The notes below the pieces were generated by a model that had not been told where the DNA came from, did not search any database, and worked only from the letters and a program-made list of their open reading frames with translations. Below are positions 33,206 through 41,182 of a stretch of 64,000 bases of DNA, one piece after another; the stretch's first letter is position 1; every line of letters begins with the position of its first letter. The position numbers were made by a program, and so were the translations under genes. The stretch comes from an uncultured Lachnospiraceae bacterium. Its GTDB lineage: Bacteria; Bacillota; Clostridia; Lachnospirales; Lachnospiraceae. The stretch spans positions 124,001 through 188,000 of the forward strand of contig CANRFZ010000002.1 in assembly GCA_947630025.1 (NCBI GenBank), written 5' to 3'.

Positions 33206-34782
33206 TTCTTAAATACGTAGCTGAAATAGTGGGGATCTTTGTAGCCCACCTCCTGCGCGATATCGCCGGAAGCCCTGTCCGTCCGGCGCAGCAGCTCCTT
33301 GGCCCGCTCCATGCGCCTGTGCGTGACATACTCGATAAAAGTCATTTCCATCGTGCGGCTGAACAACGCGCTGAGATACCCGGCGCTGACGCCCACATCT
33401 GCCGCCGCCGTGTGCAGGGACAACGTCTCCTGCATATAATGTTCCTCGATATATTCCAGCGCCCGGTTCAGCGCTTTCCTGCCCTGACTGTCGGAGGCGC
33501 GGTCGCGCAGCTCCATCGCCTTGTCCAGCATCCGCCCTATACAGACGGACAGTTCTCCACCGTCGGGGCCGCGCTCCGGCGCAGTCCCTTCTCCGGAAAA
33601 AAGCTCCTGCAGCTCCTGTCTGCCGCAGCCGAGGGATTCCACATACGCCGCCGCCACAAAATACACATGATAAAACAGATAATTGCGGAATATGCCGGAG
33701 CGCACGGCGTCCTCCAGCTTCTGCAGCCAGCCGTCCACAAATTCCGTGATCTCGTCCCGGCTGCCCTGCCGCAGAAAATCCCGGATCAGCTCCGGCGCCA
33801 CCTGCGCCGCGTCGATATCGCCGATCCTGCCGCCCGCCTGAAACGGCATATATTTTTCCGTCGCCTCCCAAGTCAGGATATGCTCGCCGGGCATCAGGAA
33901 CCGGTAGGCAAACAGGCGGTTTACCTTGTCATAGCATTCCGATAGCATACTGAGGCGTTCCACCGGCTCGCCCGCCGCGGCGTGCCAGTCCAGCTCGTTT
34001 TCCGCCGGACGGCAGATGCGCTCTACATTGTCGAGGCAGCGCGCGGCCAGCTCCTTCATCTGCTCCGCACTCCCCATAATCAGTACGCCGTAGGTGTTGA
34101 GATTCCACCGGAAGATCAGAAGCTCCGGATAGCGGATGAAATAGTGCAGCAGTTCCTCCCGCCTGCGGGCCAGTGTCTCCGACGCCGGGCCGCCGCTCTC
34201 CGCCGGTTTCTTCTCGTGGACGTTATACAACAAAATGTTGTAACACGGCGCGTTGACATTCAGCGATAACCGCGCGGCTTCCGCGTAAATATCCTCCACC
34301 GCCATCCGGCCTTCAAATAATTTCATAAAAAAATTGGTTCTGGCAAACTGCTCGTATTCCCGCGTCTCGATCTGATAATTCTTCTGCCGCTCCCGCTGCT
34401 CCCGCTCGGCGTCGATCTTGGCCTTGAGCTGCGCCAGCACCCTCTGCAGATCGTCCCGGGCGACCGGTTTGAGCAGATACTGCTCCACGCCCACGGCGAT
34501 GGCCTGCTGCGCGTACTCGAAATCGTCTCTGCCGCTGATAATGAGAATCTTCATCTCCGGGAACTGCTGGTGCACGATCCTGCTCAGCGAGAGGCCGTCC
34601 ATAAACGGCATGGTGATATCCGTCAGAAGCACGTCGGGCTGCAGTTTCCGGATCAGCGGCAGCGCCATCTCGCCGTCCGCCGCCTCCCCCGCGAAGCGGT
34701 ATCCCCACTGCTGCCACGGGATGCCGTCCCTGAGCTCCGCCCTGACTATATCATCATCTTCCACCAGAAATACCTTCAGCAT
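33157..34782 (-). CDS. YesN-type response regulator with AraC-family DNA-binding domain
   Basis: A 541-residue regulator. The receiver domain shows VEDDDIVR, phospho-acceptor aspartate in VLLTDITMPFMDG and lysine in YLLKPVA. A long helical middle region of about 280 residues follows, then a C-terminal AraC-type double helix-turn-helix (LHTAAADVGVSAGYLSALFS and DIAQEVGYKDPHYFSYVFKK). In Firmicutes these regulators usually pair with a YesM-type kinase and control sugar transport, but no kinase gene is next to it here. It is convergent with araR. The ribosome site (GGGGA) is weak, and a structured repeat element lies in its leader. Confidence 0.9.
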   Translation of the reverse strand: MLKVFLVEDDDIVRAELRDGIPWQQWGYRFAGEAADGEMALPLIRKLQPDVLLTDITMPFMDGLSLSRIVHQQFPEMKILIISGRDDFEYAQQAIAVGVEQYLLKPVARDDLQRVLAQLKAKIDAEREQRERQKNYQIETREYEQFARTNFFMKLFEGRMAVEDIYAEAARLSLNVNAPCYNILLYNVHEKKPAESGGPASETLARRREELLHYFIRYPELLIFRWNLNTYGVLIMGSAEQMKELAARCLDNVERICRPAENELDWHAAAGEPVERLSMLSECYDKVNRLFAYRFLMPGEHILTWEATEKYMPFQAGGRIGDIDAAQVAPELIRDFLRQGSRDEITEFVDGWLQKLEDAVRSGIFRNYLFYHVYFVAAAYVESLGCGRQELQELFSGEGTAPERGPDGGELSVCIGRMLDKAMELRDRASDSQGRKALNRALEYIEEHYMQETLSLHTAAADVGVSAGYLSALFSRTMEMTFIEYVTHRRMERAKELLRRTDRASGDIAQEVGYKDPHYFSYVFKKTQGCTPREYRAGAKG

Positions 34783-34795
34783 AACCGTCCCCGCT

Positions 34796-34892
34796 TCTCT
34801 GTCGTTTGCCAGTAAAGTAAATCACTCTGGGAGAATCCCGCAGGGATTCTCTAGAGTTAATTGCGAAGCAATTTGCTCTTATTATATCATAA
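34796..34892 (-). repeat. Structured intergenic repeat element, copy 2 (two hairpins)
   Basis: This copy aligns with copy 1 (4210-4302) from TCTCTG through TGCCAGTAAAGTAAATCA, the hairpin GAGAATCCC/GGGATTCTC (34831-34851), a second hairpin AATTGC-GAA-GCAATT (34859-34873) and TTATATCATA. It is in the leader of the YesN-like gene, in the same orientation as copy 1 in the leader of the GT2 gene. Confidence 0.7.
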
Positions 34893-35040
34893 TTTTAATT
34901 CTGGTAATGTAAAACATTTCAGGAGAGAAGTCCCCTGTTAAGTCCGGAAATTTCTCGTCCGGTTATTTACCCTTGTGGAAGATATATTTTTCTAAATATA
35001 TAAATATATTTTAAAATATGAGAAAAAACCTCATATATTG

Positions 35041-35068
35041 TTTACAAAATCGAAAAACGGTATATAAT
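35041..35068 (+). promoter_or_regulatory. Promoter of the rloA/rloB-like operon
   Basis: TTTACA (35041-35046) and a perfect TATAAT (35063-35068) with a 16-base spacer lie in very AT-rich DNA (34873-35146). The transcript would carry a leader of about 70 nt containing a long inverted repeat. Confidence 0.7.
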
Positions 35069-35092
35069 ATAAAATTATAAAGTGAGATTGAT

Positions 35093-35131
35093 CGTGTAAA
35101 AAATCACATTGATGTGCTGATTTTTCACACG
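35093..35131 (+). promoter_or_regulatory. Inverted repeat in the leader of the rloA-like gene
   Basis: CGTGTAAAAAATCA and TGATTTTTCACACG match at 13 of 14 positions around an 11-nt loop that holds a smaller CACAT/ATGTG stem. It lies between the start point and the ribosome site (GGAG at 35137-35140). It could be a repressor site or an mRNA hairpin controlling translation. Confidence 0.7.
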
Positions 35132-35146
35132 AGAATGGAGATTGCT

Positions 35147-36373
35147 ATGTTAAGTCAATTTACTGTGAAAAACTACAAAAGCATCCGTGATGAGATTACG
35201 TTTGATATGCAGGCGGCAGCTATTTCGGAGCATAACGACAAAATTATGAAAGATGAGAACGGAGAATTGTTTCTGCCCGTAGCGGCCATCTATGGGCCGA
35301 ACGGCGGCGGAAAATCTAATGTACTGGAAGCGATTCACACATTGACATCTAAAGTTCTGCGTCCTCTTTGTGCAGCCTGCGATAAGAGCGACTGCGCATA
35401 CAAGGCTAAGAAAATTCCTGTAGAACCGTTTGCTTTTACAGAAGAAAACAGAAATATGCCTACAGAGTTTGAAATTTACTTTCGGACACAGGCGGCAGAG
35501 TATCGTTATATTCTTCATATTAAAAGAGAAACCGTGCTTTATGAAAGCCTTGACAGAGTGAAAATGGAGACAGGAAGGCGCTCTGCGTTGTTTGTTCGTG
35601 AAAGAGGCAAAATAGATTTGAAAGGTACGTTCGCCAAATTTAAGATTAGTGAAGATTTGTCGGAAACGCTGCCATTATTGTCATATCTCGGAATTACTTA
35701 TAAAAAGAACGAAATAGTGAGTGATGTGCTGAATTGGTTTGAAGAATCCATAGACTTTTTAAATTATGGAAATCCTTATCAGGAAATAAGAACAGCTATA
35801 GCAAAATCCGATAAAATCAAAGAATTAGTGCTGAAAATGATCCGGGAAATGGACTTGGATATTGAAGATTTCCGCGTTGAGGAAAAGGACGAGGATACGA
35901 TAGAGGTTTATACGAAGCACATTGTAAATGGAGAGAGTACGGAACTTACGCTATCCGAGGAGTCCAGCGGAACGAAAAAATTATTTGGACTTTTGCCTTA
36001 TATTGTGAGCAGCTTAATTTGCGGAACCACATTGGTCATTGACGAGCTGGACGCAAAAATTCATCCCTTATTATTGAAACACATTATTGAAATGTATACG
36101 GATATGAAAGTGAATAAGAAAAAGGGGCAGTTGATTTTTACCTCTCATGACTTATCAACCATGAACAATGAGGTTTATCGAAGGGATGAAATCTGGTTTG
36201 TGGCAAAGGGGAGGGATCAAAACACCAAGTTATACTCATTGGTAGAGTTTAAAGATAACAATGGTATGTCAATCCGCAAAGATGCAAAATACGATAAACA
36301 GTATCTCGAAGGAAAATACGGCGCTGATCCATATCTGCAAAGAATTATAGATTGGGGGAAAGTCAATGCCTAA
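35147..36373 (+). CDS. RloA/AbiLi-like AAA ATPase (candidate phage-defence component)
   Basis: A 408-residue ABC/SMC-like ATPase of the AAA_15/21 group. FTVKNYKSIRDEI is the typical N-terminus, Walker A is GPNGGGKSNVLEAI, the signature-like region is LSEESSGTKKLFGLLP, Walker B is LVIDELDAKIHPLL and FTSHDLSTM is the switch. In Lactococcus AbiL and in R-linked ORF A such ATPases act with an RloB partner, encoded here directly downstream with an 8-base overlap. Codon usage and base composition are clearly more AT-rich than in the flanking genes, which suggests transfer. ATG 35147 has GGAG at 6 bases; the GTG in the track lies within the leader hairpin. Confidence 0.85.
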   Translation: MLSQFTVKNYKSIRDEITFDMQAAAISEHNDKIMKDENGELFLPVAAIYGPNGGGKSNVLEAIHTLTSKVLRPLCAACDKSDCAYKAKKIPVEPFAFTEENRNMPTEFEIYFRTQAAEYRYILHIKRETVLYESLDRVKMETGRRSALFVRERGKIDLKGTFAKFKISEDLSETLPLLSYLGITYKKNEIVSDVLNWFEESIDFLNYGNPYQEIRTAIAKSDKIKELVLKMIREMDLDIEDFRVEEKDEDTIEVYTKHIVNGESTELTLSEESSGTKKLFGLLPYIVSSLICGTTLVIDELDAKIHPLLLKHIIEMYTDMKVNKKKGQLIFTSHDLSTMNNEVYRRDEIWFVAKGRDQNTKLYSLVEFKDNNGMSIRKDAKYDKQYLEGKYGADPYLQRIIDWGKVNA

Positions 36374-37064
36374 AAAAGCCGGTATGGAAAAATGGAAGAA
36401 AGAGCGTCGGCAGCAGTATTTGGAACTCAAAGAGTACCGCTATTACATCTTTTGTGAAGGGGAACAAACAGAGCCCCAGTATTTTGCAGGATTTAAGCGG
36501 CTGATTGAGAACAATCCTATCTACAAAGATATGGTACTGATCGAGATCGAGCCTTGTGCTGCGGAAACCATGCGCGTCATGGGAATGGCGGAAAGATATG
36601 TCAAAGAGCACAACATACAAAAAGGGCAAATCTGGTGTGTGTATGATAAGGACAGCTTTCCGGCAGAACATTTTAACGGTGTCGTGGAACGAGCTGACTT
36701 GTTAAATAAAGATCACTCAGAATTACAATATCATGCGGCATGGAGTAATGAATGTATCGAGTTTTGGTTTATACTTCATTTTGCTTATTATACTGCCAAT
36801 AACCGCCGAACAGGGTACATAGATTTTTTAAACAATACGTTTCAGGAACTGGGACTGGGAAAATATCAGAAGAATATGCCAAACCTTTTTGAAATACTAA
36901 CGGAAAAAGGCAATCCAAAGCTGGCGATACGCTACGCCCGACGAATTATCAAAGATGGACGAGACAGAACGCCGGCGGAAATTGCGCCGGGCACAAAAGT
37001 GTATGAGTTGGTGGAGGAACTGGCGAAGTATTTGCCGGAAGACATGAAAATCCATTTCTTATAG
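36366..37064 (+). CDS. RloB/AbiLii-like protein (candidate defence effector)
   Basis: A 232-residue protein of the RloB family. The family motif is present as IFCEGEQTEPQYFAGF, followed by an aspartate-rich site WCVYDKDSFP and the ECIEFWFILHF motif. The acidic E...D.D layout resembles a Toprim-like nuclease core, but catalytic activity is not established here. The start lies inside the end of the ATPase gene (8-base overlap, ATGCCTAA), so the two proteins are translationally coupled and probably work together. AT-rich composition matches the ATPase gene. Confidence 0.88.
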   Translation: MPKKAGMEKWKKERRQQYLELKEYRYYIFCEGEQTEPQYFAGFKRLIENNPIYKDMVLIEIEPCAAETMRVMGMAERYVKEHNIQKGQIWCVYDKDSFPAEHFNGVVERADLLNKDHSELQYHAAWSNECIEFWFILHFAYYTANNRRTGYIDFLNNTFQELGLGKYQKNMPNLFEILTEKGNPKLAIRYARRIIKDGRDRTPAEIAPGTKVYELVEELAKYLPEDMKIHFL

Positions 37065-37121
37065 ATATAAAAAGAAATAAAATCTGCATTCATTTCATCA
37101 TTCCGGCAATACTTTCCACTA

Positions 37122-37151
37122 GAAAAAAACAAACGAAAATGCCTTTGGCAT
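37122..37151 (-). terminator. Terminator after the LanC-like gene
   Basis: ATGCC-AAA-GGCAT forms a 5-bp hairpin on the minus strand directly after the stop codon, followed by TTTTCGTTTGTTTTTTT. The stem is short but the T run is strong. Confidence 0.55.
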
Positions 37152-37152
37152 C

Positions 37153-38550
37153 CTACAGGCTGAGATCCGTCGGATAGGGATCGTCGATATAGCGGATAAA
37201 GTGAATCTCCTTTTTCCGAAACTGGTACATCTGTAATAGCGCCGCGGCAATACCGGCGGAACCGGTCGCATAGCCAAAATCCGGCGCGACGTTTTCCGGC
37301 TTGATGCGTTCGTATGCAATCGGCCACACGCCGATGCGTCCGCCGAATTTATTCTCCTGCTCGCCCACCAAAATCTCAGCCGCCGTTTCAGCGGCCTCGG
37401 AAGCCTCCCTGCCAAAATCGGTTCCATAAAATACGATGCCGCAGTTGAGCAGGAACTGCAGTATGCCCGCGGTGCCGCAGCATACGCATACCGTATTCCA
37501 ATAACCCGCCGACATTTTTTCCGGCGCTCCCAAATGGCGCATCCCATAAAACAACCCTTTTATATCATTTAAGTACTGTTCCTCGTTCGTGATCCGGTAC
37601 AAGCCGTAAAACAACTTGCTCGTTCCTGCCGGGCCGTGACAGTTTGCAAGATAAAAAATCGGTTCTTCGCCGGGAACGTCATGCCATGGGATCAGGAAGC
37701 CGTCGCCTTGTCTGACGGAAATGGCTTTCAGATGTTTCGCCGCTTCAATAGCCGCCTGTCTGTAAGTTTCCTTTTGGGAATACCGGTATGCCACCGTCAG
37801 CGCATACCCTGTGCCCGCCGTCCCGCCTTCAAAGTTGGGGACGCGGTCCACATCGCCGTGCAGCGTACTGTGCCACGCATACCCGCCGCGGGGATCTGCG
37901 ATGGCATTGGCCACGATGCGGTCAGCCGCACGTTCCGCCGCCTCTTTTACCTTGTCATCCTGCAGAAAATCAGCGGCATGGTACAGATAGATCATCGTTC
38001 CGGCATCATGAAACATCGTGCAGTCCGCGCCCCAGTATAGGCCGTCTTGATCTTCTTTTGCGTTTGCGAGGATAAAGTCCGTAATCTCCCGAACGGCGTC
38101 TTTGTCCTTCTGCCGCTTCGTCAGACCGTAAATGGTGATCAATCCTTCTCCCGTGCTGGCTGCGCCGCAGTAATAATTGTAGATCGTGCCTAAGTCTTCA
38201 AAAATGCCATTTTCCCGCAGCATCGCGATCCCCGCTTCTCCCGCTTTTCTCCAGTTGGCGCCGATATAGTCCGCGGCCTTACGGATGATTTCCAGATAGT
38301 TCTCCTCTTTCGTCAACTGATAGAGTTCCATATAAAAGTACACAACGCCTGCAGATCCGGTATAAATCGCGCCGTTGCCGTCCTCTTTTCCCGGATGCGC
38401 CCAATAAATCCCATCCTTGTCCTCGATGCGCAGCGATTCCAGATAGTCATGCGCCTTCTTTGCGATTTCAATATATTCTTCTATGTTTTCCACCTTTTTG
38501 CGATTGTGCAGACCGCCAATGGTAAACGGATATTTTTGATTGATTTTCAT
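37153..38550 (-). CDS. LanC-like (lanthionine cyclase-like) protein
   Basis: A 465-residue protein with seven evenly spaced glycine-rich motifs, the mark of the LanC alpha/alpha toroid: YTGSAGVVYFYMEL, YCGAASTGEG, HDAGTMIYLY, GGTAGTGYAL, NCHGPAGTSKL, CCGTAGILQF and ATGSAGIAAAL. LanC enzymes hold zinc with a Cys in repeat 5 and Cys-His in repeat 6. Here repeat 5 has its cysteine, but repeat 6 reads Cys-Cys-Gly, and the repeat-4 AHG histidine appears as glycine. ATG 38550 has GGAGG at 7 bases; an ATG at 38568 would overlap the upstream stop. No precursor peptide or LanB gene is near. It is coupled to a cysteine-synthase-like gene. Confidence 0.82.
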   Translation of the reverse strand: MKINQKYPFTIGGLHNRKKVENIEEYIEIAKKAHDYLESLRIEDKDGIYWAHPGKEDGNGAIYTGSAGVVYFYMELYQLTKEENYLEIIRKAADYIGANWRKAGEAGIAMLRENGIFEDLGTIYNYYCGAASTGEGLITIYGLTKRQKDKDAVREITDFILANAKEDQDGLYWGADCTMFHDAGTMIYLYHAADFLQDDKVKEAAERAADRIVANAIADPRGGYAWHSTLHGDVDRVPNFEGGTAGTGYALTVAYRYSQKETYRQAAIEAAKHLKAISVRQGDGFLIPWHDVPGEEPIFYLANCHGPAGTSKLFYGLYRITNEEQYLNDIKGLFYGMRHLGAPEKMSAGYWNTVCVCCGTAGILQFLLNCGIVFYGTDFGREASEAAETAAEILVGEQENKFGGRIGVWPIAYERIKPENVAPDFGYATGSAGIAAALLQMYQFRKKEIHFIRYIDDPYPTDLSL

Positions 38551-38564
38551 CGCGCTGCCTCCTG

Positions 38565-39551
38565 TCATTTTTTATATTTCTGATCGGTCATCGGTGTGGA
38601 AAGATACTTTAATACATCGTCGTAGCCAAGCGTAACGATTGTTTTCCCTCTGTATTCCGGCTTCGCAGCCAGTTCCGCCGCCAGATACATCGCGGCTCCC
38701 GCGGTGATCCCCAGAAAAATGCCGTCTGTCCGCGCCACTTTATTGGACATTCTGTAGGCGTCTTCTTTATCCACCTTGACGATCCTGTCATAAGGCGCTC
38801 TGTCTCTGCGGAGAATAATCTGCGGAAAGCTATGCCGCGGCGTCAGGCTGATACTGTGGACGCCGACCAGAGATTCGATATCGTCATCCGTCGGCTCAAA
38901 AGCGACCACTTCCAAATCGGGAAATTTCTCCCGCAGCGCTTCGCTTACGCCCGTGATCGATCCGCCGGAACCGACGCCCGCAATCAGCACATCGACATGA
39001 TCGACATCCTCAAGGATTTCCTGTCCGGTGGTACGGTACTGGATATCACGGTTTGCCTCATTTGCGGACTGCACCGTGAGGAAATAGCGGATGCCTTCTT
39101 CCGCGCTGCGCTTTTGGAACAGCTCGACCAATGCCTGCGCGGAATCTCCGTCTTCCGGCAGCGAGGACATCACTTCCATCACGCCCTCGTCCTGCGTCAT
39201 ATCCCGCACGGTTGCGCCGTATGCCTCCAAAAGCCTGACTCTCTCCTCCGTCGCCTGCACCATATAGGCAATCATCTTATAACCGCGCTTTAGGGCGATG
39301 GCGGCCAGACCGATGGCCGTGTTGCCGCTGGAAAATTCCACAATGGTATCTCCCGGCCGGATATCCGTATCACGCTCCAAGGCGTCGATCATCGCCATCG
39401 CGATACGGTCTTTTAACGAACCAAAAGGATTCAGGCTTTCCAGCTTTACTAAAATATGCGCGTCGATATTTTCCTGCTTTTCCAATCCGTCCAGCTCCAA
39501 AATCGGCGTATGCCCAATCACTTCTTCGATAGAATGTTTAATACGACTCAT
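38565..39551 (-). CDS. Cysteine synthase / cystathionine beta-synthase family PLP enzyme
   Basis: A 328-residue fold-type II PLP enzyme. The cofactor lysine is in NPFGSLKDRIAMAMID, the substrate loop is SSGNTAIGLAAIAL and the phosphate loop is AGVGSGGSITGVSEAL. These match O-acetylserine sulfhydrylase-type enzymes, but several positions (Phe in NPFGS, Ser for Thr in the phosphate loop) differ from common CysK, so the substrate is uncertain. It precedes the LanC-like gene by 14 bases and has its own strong promoter. The pair may act in one pathway involving Cys, Ser or dehydroalanine chemistry; that is inference. Confidence 0.85.
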   Translation of the reverse strand: MSRIKHSIEEVIGHTPILELDGLEKQENIDAHILVKLESLNPFGSLKDRIAMAMIDALERDTDIRPGDTIVEFSSGNTAIGLAAIALKRGYKMIAYMVQATEERVRLLEAYGATVRDMTQDEGVMEVMSSLPEDGDSAQALVELFQKRSAEEGIRYFLTVQSANEANRDIQYRTTGQEILEDVDHVDVLIAGVGSGGSITGVSEALREKFPDLEVVAFEPTDDDIESLVGVHSISLTPRHSFPQIILRRDRAPYDRIVKVDKEDAYRMSNKVARTDGIFLGITAGAAMYLAAELAAKPEYRGKTIVTLGYDDVLKYLSTPMTDQKYKK

Positions 39552-39616
39552 AACTGCTCTCCTTTTCCGAATTTATCTTTTCCTATTATTTTATTCCTAG
39601 TAAACCTATGGGATTT

Positions 39617-39645
39617 ATTATAATTATCAGGGCGAGCTTTGTCAA
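39617..39645 (-). promoter_or_regulatory. Promoter of the PLP enzyme/LanC-like operon
   Basis: On the minus strand TTGACA (39640-39645) and TATAAT (39617-39622) are perfect boxes with a 17-base spacer. The leader contains CCCATAGGTTTACTAGG, two CCTA-type elements back to back that could bind a regulator. T-rich direct repeats (TTTTTACTTAT) fill 39650-39700. Confidence 0.85.
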
Positions 39646-39806
39646 ATAGTTTTTTTCATCTTTTTACTTATTTTTTTACTTATTTTTTCATCTTTTTATT
39701 GATCCATTTTTTATCGGATCATTTCATCAGGCAAACGGTGACAAGTTCCGCCCGCGCCGCCGGTGTATTCTTAAAATCGCAAAAATCGTAATTTTTATCG
39801 ATGCGC

Positions 39807-39837
39807 ATTTGCATAAATCGCAAATATAGTGTATGAT
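39807..39837 (+). promoter_or_regulatory. Promoter of the diguanylate cyclase gene with an overlapping inverted repeat
   Basis: TTGCAT (39809-39814) and TATGAT (39832-39837) have 17-base spacing. ATTTGC and GCAAAT (39807-39825) form an inverted repeat over the -35 region, a candidate operator. Confidence 0.6.
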
Positions 39838-39845
39838 GTAGGTAT

Positions 39846-40020
39846 TATATTTCTTTTAGATAGCTCTTTCTTTCTATAAAACGGAAACGCTATCAAAGAA
39901 ATATACTTGATGAAAGATTTATGCGGCAGCGGCATAAAAACAAAGCCCACAAGATCATAGAACAGAAACCGTAAAACAAAAGCCGCCATGCGGACGGGCG
40001 CGGCACAGGACGGAATCGTC
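39846..40020 (+). ncRNA. Structured 5' leader of the diguanylate cyclase mRNA
   Basis: A leader of about 185 nt starts near 39844. It holds a long stem (TATTTCTTT-GATAGC with GCTATC-AAAGAAATA, 39848-39903), a 7-bp hairpin (TTTATGC/GCATAAA, 39918-39938), GCCGC/GCGGC (39982-40004) and GACG-GAAT-CGTC (40009-40020) just before the ribosome site. ACAAAGCC appears between them, but the GEMM-I c-di-GMP riboswitch core is not complete. It may be a regulatory RNA of unknown class. Confidence 0.4.
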
Positions 40021-40029
40021 TGAGGCAAT

Positions 40030-41118
40030 ATGGCAAAAACAAATTTTTTCTCTTTTCTATATCAAAAGATCTGTAAAGACACAGGGGAGCAGAATGAGTC
40101 TACCAAGCTGGTGATCGTCGTCAGGATGCTTACGCTGACCATGATCGCCTACTCGCTGGCCAACTGCATTTTCTTTGTGCTCGCATCCGACACGACGGGC
40201 ATGATCTTCTGTCAGCTGTCGATGATCGCGTTTTTGGGGCTTTTTGCCGCATCCTACTACTGGCGCTCGTTTGTGTCCTACTGCGTCTTTAATCTGTGCT
40301 CGCTGGTGTGGGTGATCTTATATGTGCGGATGTACGGATGGAATGTGGGCGTGCAGACGTATCTCTTTGTGCTCATCGTATTCTGCTTTTTTGCCAGATC
40401 GCGGCATGAGGGCACTAAGGTTCTGTATGTCGTCGTGCTGCTGGCGCTGCGGATGTACCTGTACTTCTACTGCCAGAACGAGGGCGCGCAGATCACCATG
40501 ACCTCGGAGCTGAACTTTGCGCTCCAGCTCTGCAACACCGTGGCGATTTTCCTGTCCCTGTCGCTGCTGGCGTACTTTTTCAGCGCGGACACGCAGGCTT
40601 TGGAGTGGAAACTGATCGAATACAATACGAAGCTGAAAGAGCAGGCGAGCATCGACCCGCTGACCGGACTGCACAACCGCCGCAGCACGATGGAATATCT
40701 GGACGGCGTCCTGAAAACCTCCGAGAACCAGATCAGCATCTGCCTGTGCGACATCGACTTTTTTAAGAGAGTCAACGACACCTACGGACATGATGTGGGC
40801 GACGTCGTCCTCACGAAGATTGCGGAGACGTTCCGCAGCCAGCTTCCGGCAGATACGTTCGTCTCCCGCTGGGGCGGCGAGGAATTTCTGCTGATCTTCC
40901 CGTCCTTAAACGGCGACGAGGCGCACTTCGAGCTGGAGACGCTGCGCCAGAAGATCAAGGCGATCGTATTTGACGGCGGCAGCGAAAACTTCTCCGTCTC
41001 CCTCACGTTCGGCCTGATCGAGTACGACTTCCACAGCGACCTGACGGCGCTGCTGAAGGAAGCCGACGAAAAGTTATACTACGGCAAGGAAAACGGCCGC
41101 GACCGCATCGTCTTTTAG
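40030..41118 (+). CDS. Membrane-bound GGDEF diguanylate cyclase
   Basis: A 362-residue protein. About six membrane helices fill residues 25-190, followed by a GGDEF domain starting DPLTGLHNRRSTMEYL. The active-site motif is RWGGEEFLLIF at about residues 280-290, with the conserved CDIDFFKRVNDTYGHDVGD metal/GTP site before it. All catalytic residues are present, so it should make cyclic di-GMP. The usual inhibitory RxxD site five residues before GGEEF is not seen. The N-terminal helices probably sense an unknown membrane or external signal. It has its own promoter and a structured leader. Confidence 0.92.
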   Translation: MAKTNFFSFLYQKICKDTGEQNESTKLVIVVRMLTLTMIAYSLANCIFFVLASDTTGMIFCQLSMIAFLGLFAASYYWRSFVSYCVFNLCSLVWVILYVRMYGWNVGVQTYLFVLIVFCFFARSRHEGTKVLYVVVLLALRMYLYFYCQNEGAQITMTSELNFALQLCNTVAIFLSLSLLAYFFSADTQALEWKLIEYNTKLKEQASIDPLTGLHNRRSTMEYLDGVLKTSENQISICLCDIDFFKRVNDTYGHDVGDVVLTKIAETFRSQLPADTFVSRWGGEEFLLIFPSLNGDEAHFELETLRQKIKAIVFDGGSENFSVSLTFGLIEYDFHSDLTALLKEADEKLYYGKENGRDRIVF

Positions 41119-41182
41119 TTCTTATTCATGTGAGCCCTCTCCGGCACATATATTATGGTAAAGCCATTCGGCAGGTATTCCT

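Noticed and set aside
39904-40008. GEMM-I c-di-GMP riboswitch before the diguanylate cyclase
   Set aside because: ACAAAGCC resembles part of the core, but the GGCAAAC segment and the expected helices are not present in order.
39795-40028. 77-residue minus-strand ORF in the cyclase leader region
   Set aside because: No ribosome site, and it covers the promoter and hairpins of the + strand gene; structure in the DNA explains the open frame better.
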